This document shows positions 1 to 10,548 of a DNA stretch of 64,000 nucleotides, one piece after another. The translations under genes and the position numbers were made by a program. Numbering within the stretch: the first letter of the stretch is position 1; the number at the start of each line of letters is the position of its first letter. Under the pieces are notes generated by a model, which made no database searches, was not told where the DNA came from, and worked only from the letters and a program-made list of their open reading frames with translations. The stretch comes from Undaria pinnatifida (taxonomy: Eukaryota; Sar; Phaeophyceae; Laminariales; Alariaceae): positions 13,454,717 through 13,518,716 of the forward strand of contig JABAKD010000028.1 in the NCBI GenBank assembly GCA_012845835.1, read 5' to 3'.

Positions 1-342
1 AATTTTCAATATTTCCTTATGTTTATGGGATATCTGTCCAACGACGGTCACCCCCCCCTCTTCTCCCCCCCAAGTACTTACAAAGAAACATCAAAGATAA
101 TCCAAATTCCTCAAAAAGGACCACTATATTTACGTTTGGTAAACTACGTTTCCTCACCGGCCGGAGAACTAAGGAAAAAGCTCCCCATCCGATTATTCAT
201 GAGACTAAGATTGCTGTCAGCGTATCGGAAAAAAAAAATGCGAACAATGTCGGATGATTGGATGAACCATTTATATTTTGTTAACACTGATACGCAATAC
301 TCCTAAATGAACTGAATTCAAGCGTGAAATCGGCGTATCATC
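1..342. other. No gene seen; flanking non-coding sequence
   Basis: I see no supported gene here. The stretch holds poly-C runs and a short open frame with no recognisable domain. It ends where the dispersed repeat shared with 30738-31228 begins. Confidence 0.5.
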
Positions 343-832
343 GAGGGCGCACTAGGAAAGTTATCCCGCACAATCCCCCCCCCCCCCCCCTTCCCCCCCC
401 GAGGCCCAATTTTGTTTTTTTAAATCTGTTTCCTTGCTTGGTGTCTTTTTCTTGGCTGTGACCCTGTGGATGGTTTACTGCACACTCTTGCGTTAACAGA
501 GAGGCGTGGCAAGCAAGCCAACATTGCAAGAGCAAGGGATGTCAAACTGTACTTTAGGTTGTTTTGGTATGTAAATCCTTGCGTCAATGCAAGGTGGTCA
601 ATGTAGTCAGAAATAATCAATCGTGGGCAAGCGCCGCTCTTGGGCACGAAACCCTGTACGCTCTCGTGCCCTTGATGTCCAAACACGGCGCGCACGTGGC
701 TCATGGTTGTTCCACCGTTCCCGCACAGCCTGGGCTCACGATACCGCGGGAGACAGTTGGCACCGCGTGGAGAGACACGCGATTCAGGTTTGGCAGAGCC
801 TCCCATGACACCCCCTGTGTTGGACGTACTCA
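343..832. repeat. Dispersed ~490-bp repeat, copy A (possible LTR)
   Basis: This block is repeated at 30738-31228 with scattered substitutions. Shared landmarks are GGAAAGTTATCCCGCAC at the left, a poly-C tract, and AGACACGCGATTCAGGTTT near the right end. Both copies stop at a CACCCCCTG motif. Read on the minus strand this is a purine tract directly before TGTCATGGGAGG or TGTCGTGGGAGG, which resembles a polypurine tract next to an LTR start. Both copies also stay open on the minus strand for over 100 codons with a similar protein sequence that I do not recognise. It is either an LTR or part of a coding repeat; target duplications were not found. Confidence 0.6.
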
Positions 833-1019
833 CTCCATTGTCAGATTGCTAACAAGAATCCGTCGAAAAGATAGATCGAAGAATTTTGGGGGTTTCGTAT
901 ATGTGTGGGATGGATCTCTACAACGGGATTTTGTGTTGTGGGTTTTTATGTGCCCGAATATTATCACTCTACTTTTCGACTCTATTTTTGCCTCTACCTT
1001 GTGTCTTCTCTGTGTCTCT

Positions 1020-1260
1020 TCTACGGCTACCACGCCAAGGGCTACCACGACCAATCTATATTGCAACGGCTATCACGCCTTCACCACTGCACGGCTACCA
1101 CGCCTGTGTATTTACATCCCGGCTACCACGCCACAGCTCCGAGTTCCATTTCCGGGTTATCACACCTGAGCTATCACGCTTCACCACACACGTAAATCGG
1201 GTTAACACACCCGCCTTAGTTAGTAGTCGTGGTTTACCGATCACCGGCTATTACGCCACC
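1020..1260 (+). repeat. Degenerate CTACCACGCC leader repeats
   Basis: Variants of CGGCTACCACGCC recur at irregular spacing, often as GGCTATCACGCC or GGTTATCACACC. They lie just upstream of the gag start and may be part of its untranslated leader. No function is recognisable. Confidence 0.5.
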
Positions 1261-1369
1261 TTTCTCCTCCACCTACACCTCCACCGGGTCGCCACACGTA
1301 CCAACCTACTCCACACGCTAGCGTCAACGATCTTCAACGAACGAGTGGGTTGTGCGTTGCTAAGCGCCA

Positions 1370-2980
1370 ATGAGGAGAACCGACACAAGACTTTCGTCGG
1401 GGGAAAGATTGAGCACCCCTCCCGGCGGAGTAGGCAACGGGGGAGAGGGACGTGAGTCCTCCTCCGTCAATGCACAACACCATGGAGGAGACGGACGCGA
1501 GTATTTCCCCGCCAATGAACAACACCATAAAACAACAGCAGCGGCAGCTCCATCAGCAACTTCATCGAACTTGATCGCGGACCTAGCCAACGCCCTTCGC
1601 CAAGTACTGCAGATGACCAACGAGGGGGGGCCAACCGCCCCAACAGCAGGCACGTACGAGTCCAGACCCATAGAAATTCGTCAGAAAAATGAAATGCTTG
1701 CTTGGTCTGGAAAGTTTGAGAGCGGGCAAAGTGTTGGGTCAGCTTTCCGTGTTTTCCGAGGTTCTGTTCTTTCCTGGGTCTCGGCTGAAGGGTTGATGGA
1801 CGTATTGAGAGGAGAATCAATATCAGTGGGGGTTCCGGATGTAGACCTGTCACGACTCAGGGGTTACTTTGGGGAGGAGAGAGTAGATAAGTCGCTCAAG
1901 CTATGGTCACAACTTATCGCAACAATCACAGCCCAACCAGTCCAAGAAACGATTTTTGCTGCGGGGTCACCCCAAGAAGCGTGGAGGGTATTTGAGTCTC
2001 ACTACGATGTCAAAAGTGAACATGAGGGGGAGATAGTAGAGGACGAGTGGAACGAACTGGGGCAGAAGGAGGGAGAGAACAGCATGTTATTTTACGGTAG
2101 GGCAAAGGCCATAAGAATGAAGCTAGAATCATACGGAGATACGTGGATAGATGCATCTATGTGCAAACATATTGCCCATAGAATGCTACCATCTTTCAAG
2201 CTCTGTAGTGACCACGTGCTTCTCCTTCCCGATCTTTCGAGTCGTACCATGGAAGATTTGCTCAGGAGAGCTGCTCACGAGCTGGAGCGCAATGGGAGAT
2301 CAGGAGAAGAGAGAGAGGAGACAAGGCATGCCCTGACCGCAGCCGGCGTAGGTCGGGGCGACCGGGGTGGGAGGAATGCTGGTGATCGGAGGTATGGGGA
2401 GCGCGACCGAACGTACACCTACTGCGCGCATCACGGCGAGGAGCAAGGCCACAACACCCCCGAATGCATCGTCATGCGTCGAGAATTCGACAGACACTAC
2501 GGTGATTTCCACGAATACCTGCAGTCGCGGGGACTCGGGCCGTACGCCGGACGCGGAGGAGGGCGCGGGGTGGAAGGTAAATATCGGCAGCAACCGTACC
2601 CAAACGACTCGGGTGCGCGTTGGAGTCAGGGCCACCCGCCGGAGCAGCAGAGAACGCCGCCGCCAGGACGCGGATCCGGGCCTGGGGGGTATGCGAACAC
2701 CTACCATCAACCGTACCTCAACGACTCGGGTGCGCGTTGGAGTCGGGGCCACCCGCCGGAGCAGCAGAGAACGCCGCCGCCAGGACACGGACCCGGGCCT
2801 GGCGGATATGTGAACACCTTCCCCGGAGGACGTGGCCACGACCGCCATCATCATTCGGGCGGGCGCGGCCGAGGCAGGGGCGAGGGCTTCGGGCAGGTGC
2901 CACCGCCTAATGTCCGTCTAATTCGCCGCCGAATTTTTCGTTTAATTTACCGCCTGGAAAATTCCCCAACGCACCGCGGC
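1370..2980 (+). pseudogene. gag: Ty1/copia-like Gag (capsid and nucleocapsid region)
   Basis: Gag packages retrotransposon RNA into cytoplasmic virus-like particles. The ATG at 1370 opens a long frame. Its first ~320 codons have the helical, tryptophan-containing layout of copia Gag (UBN2-like). A zinc-knuckle-like CAHHGEEQGHNTPEC (Cys-X2-His-X5-His-X4-Cys) follows near 2420-2465. The C-terminal part is rich in Gly, Arg, Pro and Gln and contains a duplicated 39-residue block. The frame stays open to 3247, but by about 2985 the sensible reading has moved to the frame that runs into the protease, so a frameshift or programmed shift lies near 2900-2990. I call it a pseudogene because no complete downstream copia pol follows. 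Confidence 0.65.
2591..2824 (+). repeat. 117-bp tandem duplication inside gag
   Basis: Two copies start at 2591 and 2708. Each encodes a 39-residue block beginning QPYPNDSGARW or QPYLNDSGARW. The period is a multiple of three, so the reading frame is kept. It duplicates part of the basic, Pro/Gly-rich nucleocapsid region. Confidence 0.9.
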
Positions 2981-2984
2981 ACGC

Positions 2985-3852
2985 ATATGCGGCCGATTAT
3001 CCCTACGAGAACGAATACATGGGATACTCGGGGTGGGGGGAGCCATCGGGGCACTGGTCATCACCACCACCGACAGCGGAGTTGGGGACTCCCGAGCAGC
3101 AGCAACAGCACCAACAACACCAAGAACAGCAAGAGGGCACGCCTCCTGCCACGTCTACCTCTGCTACTGCAACTCTCTCTTCTCCGGCTCCCGGCGCAGC
3201 TCAAGCCAGCGGAGCTCCTCTGCAGCTTTTCATCGCACGTAGTGTGAAAATAGGCAAGTCTGAGTCTGGTGATTATGTTGCTGTAGATCGTGATGGTGTG
3301 GTGCGTGGTAGCGTTGTAGGACGTGTTGACCCAGCGTTGATTACACGTGTTGCTAGCGCCCTTCGGTGTACCCCGAGGCAACCTAGGCCGTATGGTAGCG
3401 AGGAATGGGATGTGGACTCGGGAGCTAGTGCGATGATGTCCAACAACAAAGAGGGCATGTACAACATTCGCTACCCTACATACCAATACATAAAGATTGG
3501 CGATTCAGGGTTGATTAGAGTCGAGGCAATCGGGGACGTCAATTTAGTGTTTCACCAGCTAGATGAACACGGAAACCCGGAGGACGTTGTGGCGTGTGTG
3601 CAAGATGTGATATATACTCCGTGGCTTGGCTTCAACCTTTTCTATATTTGGAAGGTGGCTCACAAAAACTCCTTTTCTGTAAACCCCACTGGTACACAAG
3701 CGGGAAGGCTCCGCTTCATTCGGGGATCGGCGAACGACTCCCTCTACGCCACCCGACTCCCCCCTCCTCCGTCGCCAGTGGATGTAGCGAATAAGGGTGC
3801 CCCCGAGTCTTCTGCTTTCAACCCACCGATGCAGTGTTGGTGCAGTTGGTGA
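2985..3852 (+). pseudogene. Ty1/copia-like aspartic protease remnant
   Basis: This frame continues the gag reading with a Ser/Pro/Gln-rich linker, then enters a retropepsin. The catalytic motif is WDVDSGASAMM near 3410-3440. It is followed by the usual copia pattern of YIKIGDSGLI, VEAIGDV and a VIYTPWLGFNLF strand. In copia elements this protease cleaves the Gag-Pol polyprotein. The frame ends at 3852 without a copia integrase or reverse transcriptase, so the element looks cut off here, where the NADAR/Ty3 element begins. Confidence 0.75.
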
Positions 3853-4046
3853 AGTTTGTGCTTCGCGTGAGAGTGCCTTCGTGTCTGCTGCCTGCATATC
3901 CCCCCCGGTTCCTCTTAGTGAAAACAACCTCGTACAACCTTCGAGCGTTGTGATGGCTTCTCCCATGGAGTTGGAGCTGAGCTTGAGACTGCTTTATCCC
4001 ACCCCACTCCGTGTGATTCAAGTACACGGGGACAGTACAGGCTCAT

Positions 4047-4610
4047 ATGCCTAACACGGCCTCCGACGGGTTGGCGCCGTCTACTCTTGATTTTATCTTC
4101 GAATACTCCACAGACAAAGTAGTGTTGTTCTGGCAACCGCCGTCCTTTTTCTCGCAATGGTCTCCTTTGTTGTTTCTCGTCGATAACGTCTCATATTCTT
4201 GCGCGGAGCAGTTTTATGATGGCCGAAAAATCTCGGCGTTTTAAAGACCATCGCGCAGTGGAGCTCATCACGTTATCGTCTGACCCCAGCACACACAAAC
4301 GCATCGGTCGAGGCGTGCGCAACCTTGACACCGTTGCTTGGAACAGGGAGAAGCAACATGCCGCGTTCTCTGGCAATTATGATAAATGTACGCAGAACCC
4401 AGCCATGAAAGTCCACTTTATGAGCACTGGCCACAAACGTTTGGCAGAGGCCAGTCCTCTAGACCTATAGGTATCCGGGCGGACAACCTCCGCGCCAAGG
4501 ATCCACAGAAGTGGAGAGGAAAAAACTTGCTCGGTGAGGCACTCTCTGCCATTCGCGAAGCAATTCGCGACATCGAGGCCAGCTCGCCACATCTGGCTTC
4601 CCCTTGTTGA
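4047..4610 (+). pseudogene. NADAR (YbiA-like) domain, two frameshifts
   Basis: NADAR/YbiA domains are N-glycosidase-type folds; members cleave damaged riboflavin intermediates or ADP-ribose-linked substrates. Three adjacent frames together cover the whole fold. First frame: FWQPPSFFSQWSPL then SYSCAEQF near 4125-4210. Second frame from about 4216: MMAEKSRRFKDHRAVELI, RIGRGVRNLDTVAWNREK and LAEASPLD. Third frame from about 4465: GIRADNLRAKDPQKWRGKNL followed by LGEALSAIREAI. The breaks are near 4205 (one extra T) and near 4462. The NADAR hallmarks (S-F-W-S-P, CAEQ, G-R-x-V-R, WRGKNLLG) are all present. It ends about 550 bp before the Ty3 protease and is probably a captured part of that element. 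Substrate cannot be told. Confidence 0.85.
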
Positions 4611-5099
4611 TTCCGTAGCCCCACCGGAAAAGATAGAATCCACGAAATCTCGTCTGCTCAGCAGTCGCGCTTGAGGACCGCGGTCGGCGCTGACCAAGGC
4701 CCTCCTTCGGCCTATGTTTCAGGTGCACCCGAGTCGTTCTACGGTAGCCCCCCCAACTTTTGTTTAACGAAATCGCTGGTTTCAAAACCAGCTCCCGGTC
4801 GTATCTCCTGAAATACGGTGCCCCTCGACACCCCGACGTCATCGATCGATAGGTCTTTGCACACAAGAAAATATATGGACACCCTATTTTCAGTTGTATC
4901 CGTCCTTGTGTCGAGCAGCCATGAAACGTTCGTTCAAGAAAATCGCTGGTTTGAGGGGGGGGCTATCGTAGAAACAGTCACCCGCCGATCAAAGCCTGGA
5001 AGTTTTGGTGATAGCTTCTCGGCGGCGCCTCAGACCTTGCACTGCCAGAACATAGCCCCTGCATCGTCGGGGATACGGTGACGCTGGACGACGTTTCTT

Positions 5100-6074
5100 T
5101 CACTACCGATATTGCAATACATAGATGAGGAGACGCCATTGCGCCCTACAGATGTACTGCCCTCCTCGACACTGGCTTCCCCCAAACCTTCATCCGACGT
5201 GACGTGATGGATCGTCTGGCATCGGTAGGCGCCGCCTCATCGGCGTGCCAGCGGGCCATCAGCCCTCTCTCCTGGGGTGGGTATGGTGAATCCGCCCCTT
5301 TCCCTCACCGCGACCCACATCCGTCTGAGCGTTCACTTCTTAATCGAAACAGAACCGATGGGCTCTCTCGCGGTGTGGGCATGCGTGGTCCCTCCATCGG
5401 TCATGCAGCACGCTGTCTTGCTGGGCCACAACAGCTGGATGCGCTTCAACACCCGTTAGTACCACGCCCTGCCCCCTCGTCCCCTTGATAATCGGGGTTT
5501 GGGCCAGCTGACGTTGTACCACCACGCCACAACAGGCGTAGCGGCCTTTGCCGTCGATCCCGCAGCTTTGAACAGTGCTTTCTAACTTCGCTATGATGGC
5601 ACTACAGGTGTCACTTTGTCGGACGAGCCCCAACTGCTCGCAGTCATCTTGGTGCGCAGGAACGGCTCTCCTGCGCTCACAGGACACTATTTTGTCGACA
5701 TACTGCCGCAGCCGGACAATTGTTCGGGGCCGAAACACTTTGTTGCTTCAGGACGAAAGGTGCTTCCCTTAACAGATGTCGCGCACCTCGACCCAGGCGA
5801 CCTTGTCGGGGTCGCCGACGCCTCACTTTTGCGCATCCCGCTGGATGCCTTGCAACACCCCTCCCAGGCTGCGGGGCCCCATCTTGGTCAGACTTCGGAC
5901 AGCCAGGTCTCTACGGTCGCGAAGTCGACTGACGCGGAGGGGGTAGCTCCCGCCGTGCCGCCGCCCTCGCCGACGCTAATGAAACGTTTTGAACGCAGCC
6001 CAGCGTTTTGCTTTTCTACGCGCCTGGGCCCGACTCCCGCCGCACTTTCGGGAGATCGCGTTCGACTTACATGA
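5100..6074 (+). pseudogene. Ty3/gypsy aspartic protease and linker, frameshifted
   Basis: A retropepsin active site reads ALLDTGFPQTFIRRDV, with DTG at 5168-5176; the family usually has DTGSPQTF. The frame stays open to 5488, but from about 5280 the conserved reading lies in another frame (PPSVMQHAVLLGHNSWMRF near 5390-5450). A further piece at 5616-6074 includes HLDPGDLVGVADASLLRIPL. In the element the protease would process the polyprotein. At least two frameshifts inactivate it. Confidence 0.65.
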
Positions 6075-6115
6075 CCCTGGCTGGGACCCCCCGGGTATTG
6101 AGCAACTAGGGGGGT

Positions 6116-6976
6116 GTGATCTGCAACGTTCCTGGCGTTGTTTCCACCTTCAAGACGGAATTTGGGTCCTGCTCTCTGTTCCCTTTCGAAATCTCGATTC
6201 CGGAGGGCAGCGCTCCGGTCACTTCACGGCCCTATCGCATAAATCCTATACTGGCCAAAGAAGTAGACGCGACCCTTAACCAGTATCTCGCGCCCGGGTT
6301 GATTCAGCACCCGTCCTCACCGTACTCGAGCCCGCTGGTGGTCATCTCGATGAAATCTGGCGGTGTGAGGATCACGATGAACGACAAGAAGCTCAACGAA
6401 ATTAGCAAGCTCAGCCAACTACCGATTTCCCGTGTGAACCAGGTCCCGGACTCCTTAGACTCAGGTTGGGTGTTTTCCCTGTTCGACTTGGTTTTCTCGC
6501 TCTACCAGATGACGACACACAAGGACACAGTTCCCCTTACAGCGTTCTGCACACCCAACAGCCTCTATGAGTGGCTCGTTATGCCTCAGGGCAACAGCGC
6601 CTCGCCTGGGTGATTATTCAAGGTCATCACCGAGATGACCAAGGGCTTGAAACAGGTGGCAGCTTACCTCGACGATATCATCGTGTTCGGTTCCGACCCG
6701 GTAGCGCAAGTTCGGACTATTCGCTCCCTCTTCGAACGCCTTCGGAAGCACAATTTCAAGCTTTCCCTTTCGAAGGCGCAATTGGGCGCAACCGATGCGA
6801 GCTTTCTAGGCCACTGCATTTCTCCAGCAGGCCTGCGCCCAGGAGCGGAAAAAGTGTCGGCACTGACCAACATGCCGATGCCCACAGACATTAAGCAGGT
6901 GCGCGCACTCATGGGTGGTATTTCAACTATTACCGCAACCTTTTGCCCGACTTATCGAAGAGGCTTCATCCGATGA
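6116..6976 (+). pseudogene. Ty3/gypsy reverse transcriptase with one internal TGA
   Basis: The enzyme copies element RNA into DNA. Visible motifs are PFEISIPEGSAPVTSRPYRI, the RPYR/INP entry region, the LVVISMKSGGVRITMNDKKL fingers motif, a palm motif degraded to FDLVFSLYQM (normally D-L-x-x-G-Y-x-Q), and catalytic YLDDIIVFG near 6665. The frame is continuous from 6116 to 6976 except for TGA at 6611-6613, where the motif NSASPG is normally followed by Trp (TGG), so this looks like a TGG-to-TGA nonsense change. Near 6918 the conserved reading shifts frame again (NYYRNL then LSKRLHPMNALLRKG). Confidence 0.85.
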
Positions 6977-7500
6977 ACGCGCTCCTTCGGAAGGGGTTAA
7001 GTTCGCCTTCACGCTCGCTTTGGACAAGTTGGTGCGATAAATCTTGGCTGAGCTCACGACCCCGCCGGTCCTCGTTTTCCCTGATTGGGACGCCGTCGCC
7101 GACGGCACACGCCCGTTTCACGAGTGCTGCGACGCCTTCATCGACGGGTTCGGAGCCGCTCTCGAACAGGAGCAGACAGTCTGCTCCATAGAAAACATCG
7201 GGTACATCAGCTGAGCTACGCTCGACTCGGAAAGGCGTTGGACTCCCCTCGATTTGGAGGCTGGCAGCATCGTCTGGGCTCTCAAGCGCCTCCGCGGCTA
7301 CCTTTGGGGCACCAAGTTCCAAATATTCTCAGACCACAAGGCTCTGGAAAGCATAGGCAAAGTGGGGAACCACAACGCCCGAGTCCAGAGATGGCTCGAG
7401 TTCCTCACCGCAATCGATAACACCCTCTAATACCGAAAAGAAAGCGCGAATTGCAACGCTGACTTCCTGTCTCGCTTGCCGGAGCTTGCCACGGAACACG
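6976..7500 (+). pseudogene. Ty3/gypsy connection and RNase H domain, several breaks
   Basis: Conserved pieces lie in several frames: LHPMNALLRKG (6965-7000), PPVLVFPDWDAVADGTRPFH (from ~7050), CCDAFIDGFGAALEQEQ (~7120-7180), SIVWALKRLRGYLWGTKFQI (~7268) followed by FSDHKALESIGK, then RVQRWLEFLTA and NADFLSRLPE (~7450-7480). These are the RNase H core and the end of the Ty3 RT-RNaseH module, which removes template RNA during reverse transcription. The catalytic acidic residues FSDHKAL and NADFLSR are visible. A TAA interrupts the frame near 7430. Confidence 0.75.
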
Positions 7501-8388
7501 ACCGCAATGTTTGGACGAGTCTCACCCCTGTTGAGCATGGTGGCATATACCTCATAAGGGCTTGCGGGCTGTACACTCTTTCCTCTCTGATTCCAGGTGT
7601 CGGCTTGGGTACGCTAATGTCCCGCGCCGAAAATAATGCCCTGGGTGGGCTTCCATTCACCCTTGCCGACTTTTGCATTTTTCGCACACACGGGCCACGT
7701 ATGAGCCTTGAAGACCATCCCACTCCTTCTAGGAGATTCGTCGATCGTGTTTCTGCATCCACCACCACCATCGATAGCTCTCCCGGCCGGGGGGGGGGGC
7801 TCGCGTGCTGACGACTGCGATTTCGGTTCGGTTTTCGCTGTACCCACCGTGGCCAACGAGGGCTCCACAGAAGCCCCGGTTGCCACGACATCAGTGGCCC
7901 AACCGACTCCTCCCCGGAGCTCGGTACAAGGGAGTGACCCACCTCGAGCCCACGGGCCCGACCGCGTCCGTCTCTACCTCGCCTGGCTCTCCGGCGCCCC
8001 AGACGATGACGCCCTTTTCAGACCGCATCTCCACTCGGACGCGCCGGCGTTTAGAATCAGCAGCTGGTAAGGCACCCCCTGCTGTTGACTATGGTGTCAG
8101 GCCCGGCGCCCCCCCGTGGCCATCTTCCAGACGATTTACAACTCCGCCGCGGGCTTGACGGCCGCGGCCGGCTCCTTCCACCGCCTCAACCTCTACTCTT
8201 GCAGTCCCGCCGGCCCGCACGGTACAACCTCCCTCCGACCACGACCACGCAGAGCCTATGGGAACTCCTCTTTTACAGCTTACGCCTTCTCCTGGTAACA
8301 CGCTGACTACACCTACAATGTCGGATGCCCCCGACGACGCTGCTGAATTGCGGTTCGCGGATTCCGTCGCGCGTTATTCGCATTCCGA
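7500..8388 (+). other. Ty3/gypsy Pol linker between RNase H and integrase
   Basis: This stretch sits where chromoviruses have a spacer. It is Pro/Ser/Thr-rich in several open frames, with no domain I recognise and a poly-G run near 7790. No independent gene is supported. Confidence 0.4.
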
Positions 8389-9755
8389 TTGGAAGCGCGA
8401 ACACCACGCAGAGCCGACAAGTGCCATGCCACGATACATTACATCTCTATCGGCCGGCCATCGGCCCTGCCACCCGACGTCTTGGCATGCTACCCATTGC
8501 ACAAGCGTCCCTCCCTCTCAGACATCCTGGATCTGGCGGGTAAGGGTCGACTACATCCAACCGACGACAACGTCGTCCTCCTCGTCCGTAATCCGGCACT
8601 GCCGCCAACAAGGTCTGACAAACCTAGCTCTGTGGGGCGAGTTTCTTGCGTGCTAAACGACGAGCCAGTTCGCATCTACGTTCCCCTGCTCATGCGCCCT
8701 TGGATCATGCAAGCTTGTCACTCGACGGCCTCTTGTCACCTTGGCACCACGCGCACGTTGCGCATGCTAGAGCGTCTTTATTGGTGGATTGGCATGAATG
8801 TGTGCACCCGGTGGTGGCTTCGCCACTGCTTAAAGTGTCAGGCGCGGAAAATCCAACCGCTGACTATCCGCTGGCCCATCATCACAATGCCCTTGCCGGA
8901 AGGTCCAGGTGTCGCTGTCAGTGTTGACCATTCGGCCCCCTTCCGGTCACACCACGAGGCAACACCTACATCCTGCTGTTCACCGATCGCTTCAGTCGTT
9001 GGGCCGACATGTTCCCCGCCACTGCCGCTGAGTTCACCGCGGAGGGTACAGCCAATATTCTGGTGAACCAATACATCCGCTTGTGGGGGTGCTCGCGCAC
9101 CATACTGTCGGACAACGGGCTGCAGTTCTGATCCAACCTTATTCAAGCTGTATATCAGCTGTTGAGTGTGCACAAGCTTGCTACAAGCTCCTATCATCCC
9201 AACCGTAACGGGGGCGTTGAGCGGGTAAACCGCACTATGGCCCAAATGCTGGCTATGGTCGTCAACGAGCGACAAGATGATTGAGACTTGCATCTACCCC
9301 ACGTCAAATTTGCTTCCAACAATTCGGTCAGCGCAGCGACGAGTCTGGCGCCCAACAAGGTCTACATGGGCAGACTCCCACGGCTCCCCCTGACGGTTTT
9401 CGACCGCACTGGTGTCGTGGGACACTAGAGTCTGGCCCGTGACCACTTGACCTACTAAGACTTGGCCACCGACCGGCAAAAGCGCGCGAACGACATTGTC
9501 CGCGCACACCACGCCCTCACCTTATCCCGTGTTAACCGCAGAAACTTCGCCCTTGCCGACGCGCTGCGTCCAGCACCTAACCTCGCTGTGGGTGGTTGGG
9601 TATGGGTGTACAATTCTGCCTTTACCATCCGCCAGGGTGTGGAGGCGAACACCGACGCTAAGGTACTCAATGCCAAATTCGCGCATAACTGGACGGGCCC
9701 GTACAAGGTCCTGGCCGTCGGTCCCTGCTCCGCCGCCGAGACCACGGATTGTTAG
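8389..9755 (+). pseudogene. Ty3/gypsy integrase, frameshifted and with stops
   Basis: Integrase inserts element DNA into the host genome. The HHCC zinc-binding domain is clear at about 8705-8855: ACHSTASCHLGTTRTLRML, then YWWIGM and CLKCQARK. The first catalytic Asp lies near 8928 (AVSVDHSAPF). The core then changes frame and continues with LFTDRFSRWADMFP, TILSDNGLQF (second Asp, near 9105) and SSYHPNRNGGVERVNRTMAQ (catalytic Glu, near 9215). A stop follows NGLQF and others occur near 9283, 9427 and 9456. The frame from 9462 to 9755 gives the C-terminal beta-barrel (GGWVWVYNSAFTIRQGV, NWTGPYKVLAVGPC). Confidence 0.85.
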
Positions 9756-10159
9756 CCGCTCCGGAGCAACCTCCTCTATTTGGATCTCCCGTCGACCTGC
9801 CCGGTTCGGACGCTCGTCAAGGTGTGGCCATCGAGCGCGCCAAACCCTGTGCCAACTCTTACGACATCGGTAACATGTCCAAATACCTACCGGCGGGGCT
9901 GACGCAGTACGTGCCCAACAAATTTTCCAAGAAGTCCCCGCCGTACCACGTCAATCAAGACGACGTTTCGAATTTCCTCCAATGGCTGGAGGTGGAGCAT
10001 ATCACTGGTCATCAGTCGGTACGGGGGCGAGGTGGCGTCATCGCGGTGCCGTACAAGACGCATTGGGCGGGACTCTCCGAACCTTCCTGGGAGCCAGAAA
10101 TGGACCTCCACCTCTCGCGCTCCCACACCTTGCGTTATTGGGCCGGAAACCAGGACTAG
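9749..10159 (+). pseudogene. Chromodomain at integrase C-terminus
   Basis: About 136 codons follow the integrase barrel. The last third reads DDVSNFLQWLEVEHITGHQS, then VPYKTHWAGLSEPSWEPEMD. This matches the chromodomain pattern of an acidic start, V-E-x-I-x-x-H, a beta-hairpin with Y-x-x-x-W, and WEPE-x-x-L. In chromoviruses this domain reads methylated histone tails and directs integration. The segment is open, but upstream breaks mean it is not expressed as part of an intact polyprotein. It overlaps the preceding frame, so a shift lies near 9740. Confidence 0.75.
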
Positions 10160-10189
10160 CACCGCCAAACCAACCACCTGTACTGCCGA

Positions 10190-10548
10190 ATGCGGATCGA
10201 GGCAGCACAGCGTAAGCTGTCCCGCAACAACGGGGAACGTTTTCTAGCGCCGGACTACGCCTGTGTTCCCCGCGCCCATTGGCTCCGTCGCCACCACGCA
10301 CAGTACTTCCTAAGGGAGCCTATTTTTGGTACAAGGGAGACGATGGGCTATGGTGGTTTGGAAAAGTCAGCGCGAGCACTACCGAGGACAAGGTATACCT
10401 GGTCTGCTTTCTCGGCGACCCGGGACCAATTAAACTTCCTCTCCCCCCGGCGTGCTACACGACTTCGACGGGAGCCGTACGCGTAGCATGTCCTACCGAG
10501 GCGGCAAAGGGAACGGAGGCAGATATAGGTCGTCGACTCCCTTTGTAA
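10190..10548 (+). pseudogene. Tudor-like C-terminal domain of the Ty3 element
   Basis: Downstream of the chromodomain one frame gives NGERFLAPDYACVPRAHWLR, and after a shift near 10270 another gives GAYFWYKGDDGLWWFGKVSA, VYLVCFLGDPGPIKLPLPP and TTSTGAVR. The pattern W-Y-K-x-x-D-G-x-W-W-x-G-K-V followed by a Y-L-V-x-F-L-x-D strand is like Tudor/PWWP-type barrels. The function, perhaps a second chromatin contact, is inference. It ends at 10548, just before the LTR-like repeat. Confidence 0.55.
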
